NCBI GenBank assembly: GCA_007120385.1
Contig: SKNT01000125.1
Span: forward strand, 1-35,890
Length of the DNA: 35,890 bases
From: Balneolales bacterium
GTDB lineage: Bacteria > Bacteroidota > Rhodothermia > Balneolales > Natronogracilivirgulaceae
Reading direction: 5' to 3'
The first letter of the stretch is position 1. The number at the start of each line of letters is the position of its first letter. Shown piece after piece: positions 1-7,712 of the stretch. Below the pieces are notes generated by a model. The model had not been told where the DNA came from. It saw only the letters and a program-made list of their open reading frames with translations, and ran no database searches. The translations under genes were made by a program, and so were the position numbers.

Positions 1-1829
1 ACGGTCCGAACGGCCTGCGCCGGGTCGCATCCCGCATCCACGCACTGACAAGGCTGGCGGAAAAAGGTCTGGAAAGGCTCGGTTTCGCGCAGCTCAACGG
101 ACACTTTTTTGATACCCTGCGGATCGATGCGGGCAGCCCGGAGATGCAGAAACTCATCCGGGAAGAGGCGGAAAAGAATGAAATGAACTTCCGCTACTTC
201 GAAGATGAGCCGTTGATCGGCATATCGTTTGACCAGGCCAAGGAGCCGGAGGATGTGGAGGCGGTGCTTGCCGTTTTTGCCGCGGCATCACAGAAAAAGG
301 CACCCGAAACGGCAGCCATGCGTGACAGCATCACTGTCAGCTATCCCGAACAGCTGGCCCGGACCAGTGGCTTCCTGACCCACCCGGTCTTCAATGCCAT
401 CCATAGCGAACATGAGATGCTTCGCTACCTGAAGAAACTCGAAAACAGGGATATCTCGCTCGCGCATTCCATGATCTCGCTGGGATCGTGCACCATGAAA
501 CTGAACGCCACCACCGAGATGCTACCGGTGAGCTGGCCCGAACTGGCGGATATCCACCCGTTTGCTCCGGATTGGCAGGCCGAGGGCTACCGTCGTATTA
601 TTGACGATCTGTCGGTCTGGCTGTGTGAAATCACCGGTTTTGACGCCATATCCATGCAGCCAAACTCCGGGGCGCAGGGGGAGTACGCCGGTCTGCTGAC
701 CATCCGCAACTGGCATATCTCCCGCGGCGAGGGGCACCGTGACGTGACCATCATTCCGTCATCAGCGCACGGTACCAATCCCGCCAGCGCCGTGATGGCC
801 GGCATGGAGGTTGTCATCACAAAGTGTGACGATATGGGCAATATCGATCTGGTTGACCTGCGTGAGAAGGTGGAAGCGAACAGCGACCGTCTGGCTGCGC
901 TCATGGTAACCTACCCGTCCACCCACGGTGTATTTGAGGAAGATATTGTCGAAATCTGCGATATGATCCATCAGCATGGCGGTCAGGTGTACATGGACGG
1001 GGCCAACATGAATGCCCAGGTCGGGCTTACCTCGCCGGCCCGCATCGGTGCCGATGTGTGCCATCTTAACCTGCACAAGACCTTCTGCATCCCTCATGGC
1101 GGCGGTGGACCCGGAATGGGCCCGATTGGTGTCCTCGAGCATCTGAAACCGCACCTGCCCGGCCATTTCCGGCTGCCGAACAAATCGGGAGCCGTTTCCG
1201 CCGCACCTTACGGCAGTCCCAGCATCCTGGCCATCTCCTATGCCTACATCCGCATGATGGGCGCCGAGGCGCTTACCCAGGCCACCCGCCTGGCAATCCT
1301 CAACGCCAATTACATCATGGATCAGCTCAAGGAGTACTACAAGCCGCTTTATGTGGGCAAGAATGGCCGGGTTGGGCACGAAATGATTGTGGAACTTCGG
1401 GATTTCCGTCAAACTACTGGGGTGGACGCGATTGATGTAGCCAAACGGCTGATGGACTTCGGCTACCACGCACCAACGGTCTCATTTCCCGTTCCCGGCA
1501 CCATGATGATTGAGCCGACCGAAAGTGAGAACAAAGCGGAACTGGACCGGTTCTGCGATGCCATGATCACCATCCGCAAGGAAATTTCCGCAATTGAAGC
1601 GGGCCGCTGGGATAAAGAGATGAATCCGTTGAAAATGGCCCCGCATACGGCGCGGCTAGTTACGGCCGAGGACTGGGATTTGCCGTACAGCCGCCAGGAA
1701 GCGGTCTATCCGCGGGAGTGGGTGGCGGAAAACAAGTTCTGGCCGAGTGTTGGGCGCATCGACGAGGTCTACGGTGACCGGAATCTGATGTGCAGCTGTC
1801 CGGACCCTGCCTCCTACGTTACCAGTTGA
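1..1829 (+). CDS. gcvP: Glycine dehydrogenase (decarboxylating), P-protein, 5'-truncated by window edge
   Basis: P-protein of the glycine cleavage system; it decarboxylates glycine with PLP and passes the aminomethyl group to the lipoyl H-protein. The reading frame is open from base 3 and begins with a GPNGLRRVASRIHALT segment that belongs to the end of the N-terminal half. This is therefore the single-chain P-protein rather than a split PA/PB form, with about 608 of the usual ~950 residues present. The PLP-binding segment HLNLHKTFCIPHGGGGPG is intact, with its lysine codon at 1077-1079. The C-terminal block NKFWPSVGRIDEVYGDRN is typical of the family. The start lies outside the window, so nothing can be said about promoter or neighbours upstream. 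The gene converges on the SPOR lipoprotein gene. Confidence 0.97.
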   Translation, partial: GPNGLRRVASRIHALTRLAEKGLERLGFAQLNGHFFDTLRIDAGSPEMQKLIREEAEKNEMNFRYFEDEPLIGISFDQAKEPEDVEAVLAVFAAASQKKAPETAAMRDSITVSYPEQLARTSGFLTHPVFNAIHSEHEMLRYLKKLENRDISLAHSMISLGSCTMKLNATTEMLPVSWPELADIHPFAPDWQAEGYRRIIDDLSVWLCEITGFDAISMQPNSGAQGEYAGLLTIRNWHISRGEGHRDVTIIPSSAHGTNPASAVMAGMEVVITKCDDMGNIDLVDLREKVEANSDRLAALMVTYPSTHGVFEEDIVEICDMIHQHGGQVYMDGANMNAQVGLTSPARIGADVCHLNLHKTFCIPHGGGGPGMGPIGVLEHLKPHLPGHFRLPNKSGAVSAAPYGSPSILAISYAYIRMMGAEALTQATRLAILNANYIMDQLKEYYKPLYVGKNGRVGHEMIVELRDFRQTTGVDAIDVAKRLMDFGYHAPTVSFPVPGTMMIEPTESENKAELDRFCDAMITIRKEISAIEAGRWDKEMNPLKMAPHTARLVTAEDWDLPYSRQEAVYPREWVAENKFWPSVGRIDEVYGDRNLMCSCPDPASYVTS

Positions 1830-1876
1830 GGTCGGAATTCCGGTGCGGCCAAGACGGTAAATTCGTTTACTGTGCT

Positions 1877-1909
1877 ATGCCGATCGGCATTTGAACGGAC
1901 GTGATCCGT
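1877..1909. terminator. Two small inverted repeats between convergent genes, possible bidirectional terminator
   Basis: The 92-base gap between the convergent gcvP and SPOR genes contains a perfect 14-bp palindrome (atgccgatcggcat, 1877-1890). Close by is a second 5-bp stem with a 5-base loop (1895-1909). Neither is followed by a strong T run on either strand, so termination is inferred from position only. Confidence 0.3.
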
Positions 1910-1921
1910 ATTTGAAAGGGT

Positions 1922-2560
1922 TTACCGCTCCACACGTCCCGGGTGGATCTGGCTGTGTATCACCCACGCCTCCGGATAGCGGAGTCTTACGAAATCGGTG
2001 AACTCAAGGGCTCTCTGCCTGTTCATGAAATCCCCCACATGCACCCGGTAATAGGGCTGCTGGAAAACAATATATGTTCTTGGCTGGGGCGGAGCGCTCA
2101 CACTTTTGATCCATTCTTCAAAATCCTCGCGTATTTCATCGGCCAGACGGGCATCACGGGTAGAAATGATCTGAATCCGGAATCCGTGGTTCTGGTGGGT
2201 CCGGTCCCGTACCTCTTCAGGTTTGTCCTGCTCAAGATACTGAGTCGGGATTTCATTGCGAATGCTGTTCCGCTGGTCAGAGAGCCGGCTGCGGTACGCC
2301 TCCAGATTGAAAGCCAGCTCGGGCAGTTCCATCAGCAGCTCTTCAGCCCGCTCCTCAAGTCTGAGAATCACATCTGCCTCAATTTCCTCATCCTCTGCGA
2401 TCTCTTCCATCAGTTCCGCCAAGTCGGCATACTCATCATAGGCCTGGGCCATAAGCCGGTCCATTTCATCGTCGCGAAGCTCTTCCGTCGGCGCACATGA
2501 GGCCAGTAATACGGTTGCCACCAGCAGGGGCAGGATCAGAAAACGGTAGTGGTTCAGCAT
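1922..2560 (-). CDS. SPOR-domain lipoprotein
   Basis: Predicted envelope lipoprotein of 212 residues. The ATG at 2560 was chosen because it starts a lipoprotein signal peptide (MLNHYRF, a hydrophobic stretch, then the lipobox LLASC); the frame stays open further upstream but has no such signal there. After the lipidated cysteine comes a strongly acidic helical region rich in Glu, Asp and Leu (about residues 22-80). A linker and a C-terminal SPOR-like domain follow (about residues 130-208, FRIQIISTRDARLADEI to YRVHVGDFMNRQRALEFTDFV). SPOR domains bind peptidoglycan with stripped peptides at division sites; that role here is family knowledge and not shown by the sequence. It lies 135 bases downstream of the aldehyde dehydrogenase pair and may be transcribed separately. 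Confidence 0.8.
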   Translation of the reverse strand: MLNHYRFLILPLLVATVLLASCAPTEELRDDEMDRLMAQAYDEYADLAELMEEIAEDEEIEADVILRLEERAEELLMELPELAFNLEAYRSRLSDQRNSIRNEIPTQYLEQDKPEEVRDRTHQNHGFRIQIISTRDARLADEIREDFEEWIKSVSAPPQPRTYIVFQQPYYRVHVGDFMNRQRALEFTDFVRLRYPEAWVIHSQIHPGRVER

Positions 2561-2626
2561 GTATGTGTCGGGGAATATCCCGGGACTACCGGGGTTGTCA
2601 ATGGTTCGGATGCCGGTTAGAGCACG

Positions 2627-2657
2627 CATGGCGGGAAACCATTCCGATTCCGCCATG
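2627..2657 (-). other. 8-bp inverted repeat between ALDH-like and SPOR genes
   Basis: Arms catggcgg (2627-2634) and ccgccatg (2650-2657) are perfectly complementary around a 15-base loop. The structure lies between the stop of the upstream ALDH-like gene and the SPOR start. No T run follows, so it could be a factor-dependent terminator, a processing site, or chance. Confidence 0.3.
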
Positions 2658-2695
2658 TATCAAAACGTGGATTTCGTTGTAATGTTTTATGACAT

Positions 2696-3559
2696 TCAGG
2701 TTCCGACGGGATGCCACGTGGTCTTGATCTCCTGGAAGTCCATGATGTAGTAAGGAGACTGAGCCTGCTCTTTCATCCAGTCGGTTGCATCGTAAAAATG
2801 TACTCTTTTAACGTTGAGATGCGCGTTCTCCTGAATTATTTTTTTCTGTTCGGGATCGTTGGCTGCACTGAGTACGGAGTTAACGTCCATGTGTCCGGCC
2901 AGATGCGACACCAGTTCGGCGCGGAACCCGGTCAGAACATTGACCACACCGCCGGGCACATCGGATGAGTGGATGACTTCTGCCAGGGTGCAGGCAATGC
3001 TGCCATGTTTCTCGGAAGAGACAACCACGCAGGTGTTGCCGCCGGCGATAACGGGAGCGATCAGGGATACCAGACCAATAAGGGCATTGTCATCGGGAGC
3101 AACGATGCCCACCACTCCGGTTGGCTCCGGTATGGAGAAGTTGAAATGCGGACTCGCAACCGGATTGACGGAACTGAAAAGGGCCGGATACTTGTCCGTC
3201 CAGCCGGCATAGTGCACCAGCCGATCGATGGCCAGTTCGACTTCACTCTCTGCACGCCGCCGGGTGACAGCAGCGTTTTCCAGTTCCGCAACGAACTGAT
3301 CGCGTCGCCCTTCCAGCATTTCAGCCATCCGGTAGAGGATTTGACCACGGTTGTAGGCTGTGCGTCCTGCCCACCCCGCCTGTGCTTTTCGTGCTGCCTG
3401 GATGGCGTTGCGCAGATCTTTGCGGGATCCGCGGCACAGGTTGGCCAGCGGTTTCTGCTTCTTGTCCAGCGCCTGGAAATAATGTTCCGACTCGGACCGG
3501 GAGAATTTTCCGCCGATATACAGTTTGCAGGTTTTCAAAACGTTCAGTCGATTGCTCAT
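2696..3559 (-). CDS. Half-length aldehyde dehydrogenase-like protein, ALDH16 C-terminal pseudo-domain type
   Basis: 287 residues related to the NAD-binding half of aldehyde dehydrogenases (LYIGGKFSRSES near the N terminus, IPEPTGVVGIVAPDDNALIGL, APVIAGGNTCVVVSSE, PGGVVNVLTG). It stops before the part that would carry the catalytic cysteine, and the ELGGK glutamate motif is absent. It cannot be a normal dehydrogenase by itself. ALDH16 proteins join a catalytic ALDH domain to a second non-catalytic ALDH-like domain in about 780 residues. Here the preceding gene (493 aa) plus this one (287 aa) give 780, and they are joined by a TAATG stop-start overlap. A scaffolding or oligomerisation role for this half is inferred from that family. 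Confidence 0.82.
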   Translation of the reverse strand: MSNRLNVLKTCKLYIGGKFSRSESEHYFQALDKKQKPLANLCRGSRKDLRNAIQAARKAQAGWAGRTAYNRGQILYRMAEMLEGRRDQFVAELENAAVTRRRAESEVELAIDRLVHYAGWTDKYPALFSSVNPVASPHFNFSIPEPTGVVGIVAPDDNALIGLVSLIAPVIAGGNTCVVVSSEKHGSIACTLAEVIHSSDVPGGVVNVLTGFRAELVSHLAGHMDVNSVLSAANDPEQKKIIQENAHLNVKRVHFYDATDWMKEQAQSPYYIMDFQEIKTTWHPVGT

Positions 3560-5040
3560 TACGATAACTCCAGATAGGGTAAAAGACCGTGGATGCCTCC
3601 CTCACGACCCATTCCGCTCTCCTTGTAACCGCCGAATGGCGAGGTCGGATCAAATTTGTTGAAAGTGTTGGCCCAGACGACACCCGCGCGGATACGCTTG
3701 CCGACGTTGAATATCTTGGATCCCTTGTCGGTCCAAATACCGCCTGAAAGACCATAGGGGCTGTTGTTGGCCAGGTTTACGGCTTCGTCGGGTGTACGGA
3801 AGGTCTGGATGGTGAGTACCGGTCCGAATACCTCTTCCTGCACGATACGGTGCGACTGGCTCACATTTTCCACCAGAGTAGGCTGGCACCAGTATCCCTT
3901 TTCCGGTAGATTGCACTTGGTCTGGTAAATCTTCTGGTCGCCTTCCACTCCTTCGGTCAGAAAGCCAAGTATACGGTCGAGCTGCACCTTCGAATTGATG
4001 GCGCCGATATCGGTATTCTTGTCCAGCGGATCCCCGACAATGAGTGTTTCCATGCGAAGTTTGAGTTTGTACACCAGCTCTTCAGCCACACCCTCCTGGA
4101 CAAGCAGTCGCGATCCGGCACAGCACACATGTCCCTGGTTGAAGAAGATGCCGTTGACGATTCCCTCGACGGCCTGTTCCACCGGGGCGTCATCGAAAAT
4201 GATGTTTGCCGCCTTGCCGCCCAGTTCCAGTGTGTATTTTTTGTCGGTACCGGCCACTGCTTTCTGGATGATCTTGCCGACCTCCGTGGAACCGGTGAAT
4301 GCGAGTTTGTCGATGCCTGGATGGTTAACGATATCCACACCGGTCTGCCCGGCTCCGGTGATGATATTGACGACTCCTGGCGGCAGGCCGGCGTCACGGA
4401 TCAGCTCGGCCAGTTTGAGTGCCGTGAGCGGAGTGGTTTCGGCCGGTTTGATAACCACCGTGTTTCCAGCAGCCAGCGCCGGGGCGATCTTCCAGGCCGC
4501 CATGAGAAGCGGGAAGTTCCAGGGGATGATTTGCCCGGCCACGCCATGCGGCTTTGGCCGTACTCCCGGGAAGGCATACTCCAGTTTGTCGGCCCAGCCG
4601 GCATGATAGAAAAAGTGGGCAATGACCTGCGGGATATCGATATCGCGTGACTCCCGGATCGGTTTGCCGCTATCCATGCTTTCCACTATGGCAAATTCAC
4701 GCGCCCGCTCCTGAAGCAGGCGGGCTATTCGGAACAGGTACTTGCCCCGCTCTTTGGCCGGCAGCTTCGACCATACGCCTTCATAGGCCTTTCGGGCAGC
4801 GGTTACGGCCTTGTCTACATCTTTTTTGCCGGCTTCGGCAACCTGTGCGAGCACCTTCTCATTGGATGGATTGACCGTATCGATATAGCGGCCGCTTTCA
4901 GGTTTCTGGAATGTGCCGTCAATAAAGAGCTGGTACTGTGGTTCGATGGAGACGTAATCCGGACTTTCGGGTGCCGGATCATAAGCCCATAGCTCATCGA
5001 AGTGAAGATTCTGATGGGTGGTAAGTTCCTTTTCTGACAT
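3559..5040 (-). CDS. NAD(P)-dependent aldehyde dehydrogenase, catalytic (ALDH16 N-domain-like)
   Basis: Full-length aldehyde dehydrogenase of 493 residues that oxidises an aldehyde to its acid with NAD(P). All key elements are present: PWNFP with Asn175, IKPAE with Lys198, FTGSTEVG, the general-base Glu272 in LELGGK, and the nucleophile Cys306 in NQGHVCCAGSR. The EEVFGPVL and PFGGYKESGMGRE motifs lie in the C-terminal third. It starts 4 bases after deoC stops and overlaps the next gene by one base, so the three are almost certainly one transcript. DeoC releases acetaldehyde and glyceraldehyde 3-phosphate, so acetaldehyde is a plausible substrate, but this is inferred from context. Confidence 0.92.
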   Translation of the reverse strand: MSEKELTTHQNLHFDELWAYDPAPESPDYVSIEPQYQLFIDGTFQKPESGRYIDTVNPSNEKVLAQVAEAGKKDVDKAVTAARKAYEGVWSKLPAKERGKYLFRIARLLQERAREFAIVESMDSGKPIRESRDIDIPQVIAHFFYHAGWADKLEYAFPGVRPKPHGVAGQIIPWNFPLLMAAWKIAPALAAGNTVVIKPAETTPLTALKLAELIRDAGLPPGVVNIITGAGQTGVDIVNHPGIDKLAFTGSTEVGKIIQKAVAGTDKKYTLELGGKAANIIFDDAPVEQAVEGIVNGIFFNQGHVCCAGSRLLVQEGVAEELVYKLKLRMETLIVGDPLDKNTDIGAINSKVQLDRILGFLTEGVEGDQKIYQTKCNLPEKGYWCQPTLVENVSQSHRIVQEEVFGPVLTIQTFRTPDEAVNLANNSPYGLSGGIWTDKGSKIFNVGKRIRAGVVWANTFNKFDPTSPFGGYKESGMGREGGIHGLLPYLELS

Positions 5041-5044
5041 AAGC

Positions 5045-5944
5045 TTATCCGATAGAGAAATAGTCGGGGGATTGGTATTGGCCGGTTTTCTGCTTGATGA
5101 TCTGCATCAGCAGGTCGTTTGCAAGCGAGCTGGCGCCGAAGCGAAACAGGTCGGGCGTGAGCCAGCCGGCTCCGAGCGTCTCCTTCACCATCACCAGATA
5201 ATGCAGCGCCGTTTTGGCATCGCGGATGCCACCGGCCGGTTTCATGCCGACCTTGTTTCCTGTGCGAAGATAGTAGTCGCGAATGGCATACAGCATCACC
5301 AGTGTGACAGGCATGGTGGCCGCAGGGGAGATCTTCCCGGTCGATGTTTTTATGAAATCGGCTCCGGCGTAAATGGCAATATCGCTTGCCTTGCGCACAT
5401 TTTCGTAGGTCTCAAGCTCACCGGTTTCCAGAATCACCTTGAGATGGGCCGGACCGCAGGCCTCCTTGAATGTCGCAATCTCATCAAATACGTAGTTGTA
5501 TTCACCCTTGAGAAAGGCCCACCGCGAAATAACCATGTCAATTTCATCTGCACCCTCGTCCACGGCATATTTCACCTCTTCAATGCGTGATTCGAGCGTG
5601 CCCATGCCGCTGGGAAAGGAGGTGGCCACGCTGGCCACATGGATACCGGAACCCTTGAGGATTTCAGCCGCCAGACGCACACGGTTCGGGTAGACGCAGA
5701 TGGCTGCTACCATCGGGATATTCGGATCCGCTGCATGGGGATACATCGCCTTGTAGCAAAGCTGGCGAACTTTTCCGGGCGAATCCATCCCCTCAAGTGT
5801 GGTCAGGTCCACCATTTGCAAAGCCAGCTTCAGGGCAAAGAGCTTGGACTCTTTCTTTATGCTGCGGGTGCGAAACCGGGCAACCCGCTCCTCCACACCA
5901 ATCTGATCCACCGGGACGGTCTGTTTGAAATCAGGAATCATCAT
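5045..5944 (-). CDS. deoC: Deoxyribose-phosphate aldolase
   Basis: Class I aldolase that splits 2-deoxyribose 5-phosphate into acetaldehyde and glyceraldehyde 3-phosphate in deoxynucleoside catabolism. At 299 residues it is a long-form DeoC. The Schiff-base lysine is Lys199 in GADFIKTSTGK, the second active-site lysine is Lys235 in GMKPAGGIR, and the conserved acid lies in DEIDMVIS (about 133-140). The usual segment after EIDMVI reads SRWAFLKGEY here, a variant seen in the longer subgroup. Two adjacent ATG codons could serve as start; the first is given. It heads the deoC-ALDH-ALDH-like operon and sits 48 bases after the glycosyltransferase stop, with a terminator-like hairpin between. Confidence 0.95.
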   Translation of the reverse strand: MMIPDFKQTVPVDQIGVEERVARFRTRSIKKESKLFALKLALQMVDLTTLEGMDSPGKVRQLCYKAMYPHAADPNIPMVAAICVYPNRVRLAAEILKGSGIHVASVATSFPSGMGTLESRIEEVKYAVDEGADEIDMVISRWAFLKGEYNYVFDEIATFKEACGPAHLKVILETGELETYENVRKASDIAIYAGADFIKTSTGKISPAATMPVTLVMLYAIRDYYLRTGNKVGMKPAGGIRDAKTALHYLVMVKETLGAGWLTPDLFRFGASSLANDLLMQIIKQKTGQYQSPDYFSIG

Positions 5945-5971
5945 AATTGTTTCAATGTTTTCGTAGACCTG

Positions 5972-5991
5972 AAAAAATAGGCAGATTGCCT
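5972..5991 (-). terminator. Rho-independent terminator after the glycosyltransferase gene
   Basis: Read on the minus strand, a short stem aggca/tgcct with a 3-base loop (5979-5991) is followed by a run of six T (5972-5977). It begins right at the glycosyltransferase stop codon and would separate that gene from deoC. The stem is short, so some readthrough is possible. Confidence 0.5.
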
Positions 5992-5992
5992 G

Positions 5993-7024
5993 TCAATTGC
6001 CAGTACCCGGCAGGGCGCCATATGTGCGGCGGCCGCGGAAAAAGTACTGCCAGATAATGGAATACGAACGAAGCACCCGCTTGTCGTCGGGTACGGTTCG
6101 GGCGGCTGCCAGGACTTTGCGAGAGGATATCAAGCCGGGCACTGAACGGTAAAAATGCAGGTGAGCGCGCAGGATGGCGAAGCACTCGCGGAACTTGCCG
6201 CCAGACAGCGAACGGGCAAAAGCCACTCCGTCCAGGATCATCCTGATCAAGAGCCGCGGCACAATGTCACGCGTGCAGCTGTTTTTCCAGATCATTTTCA
6301 GATTGTTGCGGAAGTTGTAATATAGCTTGCGAGGGGAGTCGGTGGGGAGCGAACCACCGCCGAGGTGGTAGACAACGGAGTCAGGGCAATAGCGGATCCG
6401 GTACCCGCGGTTCCATAGACGCCAGCAAAGGTCTATCTCTTCCATATGAAACTCGAAGGACTCATCAAAACCGCCGCAATCCTCAAATTGTTTGCGCCGG
6501 ACCACCAATGCCGCGCCACTGGCCCAGGATATGTCGCATGCGTCGTCATACTGCCCGGTATCGCATTCCAGTGTGTCGAAAATTCGTCCGCGGCAGAAGG
6601 GATAGGCGAAACGGTCCAGCATGCCACCCGCCGCCCCGGCATATTCAAAGAATTCCTTGTCAGTCCAGCTGCGCAGTTTCGGCTGCAATGCGGCCACACC
6701 TGGATCTTCCTCCAGCATCCTGCGAAGGGGTTTGAGCCATCCCGGTGTAACCTCCACATCGTTGTTCAGGAAAATGAGCTGGTCAGCACGGGCATGCGCT
6801 GCCGCCCTGTTGTTGCCTCCGCAATAGCCGTAATTCCGGTCAAGGGCAGCTATCCTCATGCCAGGGTATGACTCGGCAACCCATTGCGCCGTACCGTCGG
6901 TAGAAGCATTGTCGGCTATGATAATCTCCGCCTGTTCGCGGGAATGCTCCCAAACAGATGGCAGATAGGTTTTCAGGTGATGCAGAGCGTTCCAGGTGAC
7001 AATAATTATACTGAAATCGGGCAT
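5993..7024 (-). CDS. Family 2 glycosyltransferase (rhamnosyltransferase-like)
   Basis: 343-residue GT-A fold glycosyltransferase. The N terminus FSIIIVTWNAL, then IIIADNASTDGT, is the classic GT2 nucleotide-sugar binding start. The DxD-type metal site is FLNNDVEV (about residues 85-92), and the catalytic-acid region is FHMEEIDLCWRLWNRGY. The arrangement resembles WbbL/RfbF-type enzymes of O-antigen or cell-surface polysaccharide synthesis, but donor and acceptor cannot be told from the sequence. The C-terminal third is basic and partly amphipathic, consistent with membrane association. No other polysaccharide genes are nearby. It is divergent from the phosphodiesterase gene. Confidence 0.9.
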   Translation of the reverse strand: MPDFSIIIVTWNALHHLKTYLPSVWEHSREQAEIIIADNASTDGTAQWVAESYPGMRIAALDRNYGYCGGNNRAAAHARADQLIFLNNDVEVTPGWLKPLRRMLEEDPGVAALQPKLRSWTDKEFFEYAGAAGGMLDRFAYPFCRGRIFDTLECDTGQYDDACDISWASGAALVVRRKQFEDCGGFDESFEFHMEEIDLCWRLWNRGYRIRYCPDSVVYHLGGGSLPTDSPRKLYYNFRNNLKMIWKNSCTRDIVPRLLIRMILDGVAFARSLSGGKFRECFAILRAHLHFYRSVPGLISSRKVLAAARTVPDDKRVLRSYSIIWQYFFRGRRTYGALPGTGN

Positions 7025-7086
7025 AATAACACGTTTGGACAGGGAAATCGGGTGTTGAGAAATCGACAGGCAAGAGCAGAAAAAGC

Positions 7087-7115
7087 TTTACCGAAGTTGC
7101 ATATTGCCGTATAAT
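7087..7115 (+). promoter_or_regulatory. Candidate sigma-70-type promoter for the YfcE-like gene
   Basis: A perfect TATAAT (7110-7115) lies 17 bases after tttacc (7087-7092, four of six matches to TTGACA). It is about 45 bases upstream of the phosphodiesterase ATG. This is the closest match to a classical promoter that I noticed in the window. Confidence 0.45.
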
Positions 7116-7158
7116 GACAGAATTGGAAACTATGGTCCCATGATACACATTTAGTACC

Positions 7159-7683
7159 ATGCTTAAAATAGGGTTGATATCAGATACGCACCACTACCTG
7201 GACCCCCAGGTGGCCGATTTTTTTTCCGGCGTGGATGAAATCTGGCATGCTGGTGATTTCGGCAGCATGGAAATTGCAACCAGCCTGGAAAGCATAGCCC
7301 CGCTGACCGGCGTGTACGGCAATATAGACGGACCGGATATCCGGTCGGTCTATCCGTTGCACCAGCGGTTTACAAGGGAAGGGGTTGATGTGTGGATGAC
7401 GCATATTGGCGGCAACCCGGGCCGCTACGCCCTGCCTATTAAAAAGGATCTTGAGGACCATCCGCCCGACCTTTTCATATGCGGACACACCCACATCCTC
7501 AAAATCGCAAGGGATCACGAAAAGCAGGATATGATCTACATGAATCCGGGGGCCGCCGGTGTGCACGGCTTTCATGAATTCCGCACCATGGTCCGTTTTG
7601 GGGTGGAAAATGGAAAGATTCTGGAAGTGGAAGTGATAAACCTGGGCAAAAGAGTGATAAAAAACTGGAGATCCGGTTCTTGA
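7159..7683 (+). CDS. YfcE/MJ0936-type metallophosphoesterase
   Basis: 174-residue calcineurin-like phosphodiesterase. All metal ligands of the family are visible: Asp9 and His11 (ISDTHH), Asp33 (HAGDF), Asn55 (YGNID), His82 (MTHIGG), and His110/His112 (CGHTHIL). The size matches the compact bacterial YfcE/YsnB group, which hydrolyses model phosphodiesters with Mn or similar metals; natural substrates are uncertain. It is a single-gene unit, divergent from the glycosyltransferase and convergent with the carotenoid desaturase, whose stop lies 29 bases away. Confidence 0.93.
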   Translation: MLKIGLISDTHHYLDPQVADFFSGVDEIWHAGDFGSMEIATSLESIAPLTGVYGNIDGPDIRSVYPLHQRFTREGVDVWMTHIGGNPGRYALPIKKDLEDHPPDLFICGHTHILKIARDHEKQDMIYMNPGAAGVHGFHEFRTMVRFGVENGKILEVEVINLGKRVIKNWRSGS

Positions 7684-7712
7684 TGCAGGTTTTCTTGCAA
7701 ATCAGGCTGGTT

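Noticed and set aside
1943-2500. A 185-codon plus-strand frame opposite the SPOR gene
   Set aside because: The minus strand gives a lipobox and a SPOR domain; the plus-strand frame has no start context or domain.
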